64,000 nt of DNA from G032773895 sp965248935. Lineage in GTDB: Bacteria > Pseudomonadota > Gammaproteobacteria > Pseudomonadales > Cellvibrionaceae. The stretch is taken from positions 4,340,001-4,404,000 of the forward strand of contig OZ252214.1 of assembly GCA_965248935.1 (NCBI GenBank), in the 5' to 3' direction. Shown here piece after piece: positions 62,278 to 64,000 of the stretch. The notes under the pieces are model-generated. The model did no database searches, was not told where the DNA came from, and saw only the letters and a list, made by a program, of their open reading frames with translations. Numbering within the stretch: the first letter of the stretch is position 1; each line of letters begins with the position of its first letter. The position numbers and the translations under genes were made by a program.

Positions 62278-62389
62278 TCGCTTCCCCCGTTGTTTTTATT
62301 CAAATCAGCTTCGTTATCATTATTGTGTTATCTTTTACGATTACAACCCGGTCTTTGTTAATTAAGATGGGGTTTCAGCTCTATAGATT

Positions 62390-62428
62390 TGTATTAAAGC
62401 ATAAGACTTGTATTAAAACATAAGTACT
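62390..62428. repeat. 19-bp tandem duplication
   Basis: TTGTATTAAAGCATAAGAC is followed by TTGTATTAAAACATAAGTA in the gene-free stretch 62278-62538. Confidence 0.85.
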
Positions 62429-62538
62429 AAGGAAATCACTGCGCTTTTTGCTTAAGCCATACAGCTTTCCGTTTAGACCTCTGAGCTTCTAAACCCCTGA
62501 ATGTCTAACTCACGGAATTTCAAAGAGGCTTTAATCGG

Positions 62539-63888
62539 CTAAAAACTATAGCGACTGGATAATATCCCCCTATTTAACTTGCCTTTGCTGCCATCCGTCC
62601 ATGTTGTATTAGCGTGGATAAACTCTAGGCCAAAGCGTATTTTCTTGGTGTAGTACCAAACTGTGTTCAGGCTATGGGATTCAATGGAATCGGTCGCGGA
62701 ATCTACTTCTTCAAAATTATTTGTTTGGCCATTATTGTAAATTAAAGCGGAATAAACACTATTAGACCATTTATGGCTATAGCTCAACATAAGTTGTTGA
62801 ACCCTAATGGGCTTAAGAGTTCCGTCGTCCTTAATACTTGCATCGGGAAACGCTGATCCGGCTGCATATCGGCCTATTCCTCTGCCATGGTTAATTTGAA
62901 TGCGTAGCTGATCTTCTGGGTTGAAAATATAGGCCCCTGACAGCGAAACTCCTGAGACGGTTTTTGAGTCTTGGCATGTATCTTCAATATTGCACCTCAG
63001 CTCCCTTATATACGCAGCGAGAGAAAGATTACCGTAGCGGGAAACTGCTTGGGTGCGAAGCATAATATCAGGTATACGGTCATCATCTGGACGAACTATT
63101 TTTCCCGTTTTATCCATTAACAGTGAATCGGGATTTTCTAGAGATAGACGGTTGACCCATTTTACCTTGTCCCATGTGTGCGTTGTGGTCCAACGAAATT
63201 GAATATTCCGTTTTAATATTTCTCCAGGTAATTCTCCATAGGTTGTTTTATTGGGGGCTGCTTGGCGGTTTTGTAATACTGTCCAGGTCTGCCCAAATAA
63301 GAAGCGACCATATAGAGTGTCAATTTCACCGTAAGCGTGCCTGAGCCTCAAATCGCTGTTGTTATTACGAGATTCTGAATTGCTAGGTTTATTGCCTGTA
63401 AAATCTGCTTCAAGGTGTACTCTGCTATTGTCAGAAGAGGATTTATACCAAATACGGGATTCCCTTGCGCTCAATTTTAATTTGTCGTTATTGCCCTTGG
63501 CGTTTTCTTTTGGGATTTTATTGCCAATAAAAACCTCGTCTGCTATAGAATTTTCACCATAACCTTGCGAGGAATAGACACCGTTAACTTTTACAAAACC
63601 ACCCAACTCATTGTTCACTTTTTTATTGTTTTTTTTGGGTGATTTGTCTGAATTTTGGAGGTTATTTATCTCTTGTTTTAAGCGATCTAATCTCTCGGAA
63701 AGGTTTTTTATTTCAGCTTCTAGTGTTTCTTCTTGTATGCTAGGCGTATTCGTTATAGGTGTGTCCGGGTAAGCGGAATGAATAGCTAAGGCTGATCCAA
63801 GAACTAAACTAGTTGCATAGCGGGTAATTTTAGCTTTTAGAGTGAGTTTTCCACGTATTGTGTTTGGAGAACTATGAAGGTAACTCAT
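62539..63888 (-). CDS. DcaP-like trimeric outer-membrane porin
   Basis: A 449-residue outer-membrane channel. A signal peptide runs to about YPDT, then a coiled coil (EETLEAEIKNLSERLDRLKQ) typical of DcaP-type porins, then a beta-barrel with RESRIWYKSS, RLRHAYGEIDTLYGRFLFGQTWT and alternating strands to a terminal Phe (SSRYSF), the barrel-assembly signal. DcaP relatives import small acids or other anionic solutes. AAGGAG precedes ATG 63888. Confidence 0.88.
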   Translation of the reverse strand: MSYLHSSPNTIRGKLTLKAKITRYATSLVLGSALAIHSAYPDTPITNTPSIQEETLEAEIKNLSERLDRLKQEINNLQNSDKSPKKNNKKVNNELGGFVKVNGVYSSQGYGENSIADEVFIGNKIPKENAKGNNDKLKLSARESRIWYKSSSDNSRVHLEADFTGNKPSNSESRNNNSDLRLRHAYGEIDTLYGRFLFGQTWTVLQNRQAAPNKTTYGELPGEILKRNIQFRWTTTHTWDKVKWVNRLSLENPDSLLMDKTGKIVRPDDDRIPDIMLRTQAVSRYGNLSLAAYIRELRCNIEDTCQDSKTVSGVSLSGAYIFNPEDQLRIQINHGRGIGRYAAGSAFPDASIKDDGTLKPIRVQQLMLSYSHKWSNSVYSALIYNNGQTNNFEEVDSATDSIESHSLNTVWYYTKKIRFGLEFIHANTTWTDGSKGKLNRGILSSRYSF

Positions 63889-64000
63889 TCTATTTCTCCT
63901 TTGTCAATAAGGTATATGTGACGTTTTAATATTTGCCTTTTCTCTCGATGAGGCGGAATTAAAACATCTTCCTTAGTGCAGCCATTTTTAACAATAAAAA

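Overview
This window looks like chromosomal DNA from a marine, polysaccharide-degrading gammaproteobacterium, most likely Cellvibrionaceae or a close relative (Teredinibacter/Saccharophagus-like). The reasons are the ygfZ / sdhE / ygfX arrangement beside an HDOD gene, RF2 with the bacterial autoregulatory frameshift, a GH18 chitinase with two CBM5/12-like modules and poly-serine linkers, a bactofilin, and a PEP-CTERM protein. No rRNA, tRNA, insertion sequence or CRISPR array was seen. The taxonomic call is inference.

Layout. 1-2400: a partial leucine-rich gene, then a secreted cassette of two small paralogous cysteine proteins and a metzincin protease. 3255-9935: conserved housekeeping genes (prfB, lysS, ung, HDOD, ygfZ, sdhE, ygfX). 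10339-13774: an overlapping pair of a GNAT-fold protein and a pyruvoyl-dependent histidine decarboxylase homologue, a ghost copy of the decarboxylase 3' end, a small exported protein and a NYN-domain nuclease. 14325-16054: a Tae4/Tai4 type VI amidase effector-immunity pair and the decayed remains of a second cassette.

16320-37635 is the large accessory region. A tightly packed run (ChrB-like/rhodanese, ferric-reductase-like membrane protein, beta-propeller, FlgD-Ig protein, DUF11/PKD surface protein, small helical exported protein) leads into a Sec-exported Rhs toxin. The Rhs core is then duplicated 6,068 bp downstream with a different C-terminal tip. Around and after the two full-length genes lie displaced or degenerate tips and many probable immunity genes (DUF4279, Sel1, three TPR paralogues, small membrane proteins): a polymorphic-toxin cassette array. 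37639-42880, mostly minus strand: an AAA ATPase, a broken symE, two small unknown genes (one with a frameshifted signal peptide), and an operon of a DyP peroxidase with two paralogous companion proteins.

43700-63888 returns to mostly conserved or lifestyle genes: PEP-CTERM protein, cold-shock protein, sbcB, a DUF2971 protein, pyrB, a REC-GGDEF-REC protein, an acyltransferase, dinG, yqcC, bactofilin, a duplicated methyltransferase-like protein, chitinase, an acetyl-CoA hydrolase/GNAT fusion and a DcaP-like porin.

A pattern crossing the whole window is short imperfect tandem duplication: units of 11-25 bp, mostly 14, 15 or 18, repeated two to six times, in intergenic DNA and in frame inside genes. 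No annotated feature explains it. The other observations most worth a second look are the GNAT/pyruvoyl-decarboxylase pair, the DyP operon with its two companion paralogues, and the Sec-exported Rhs locus with its upstream operon.
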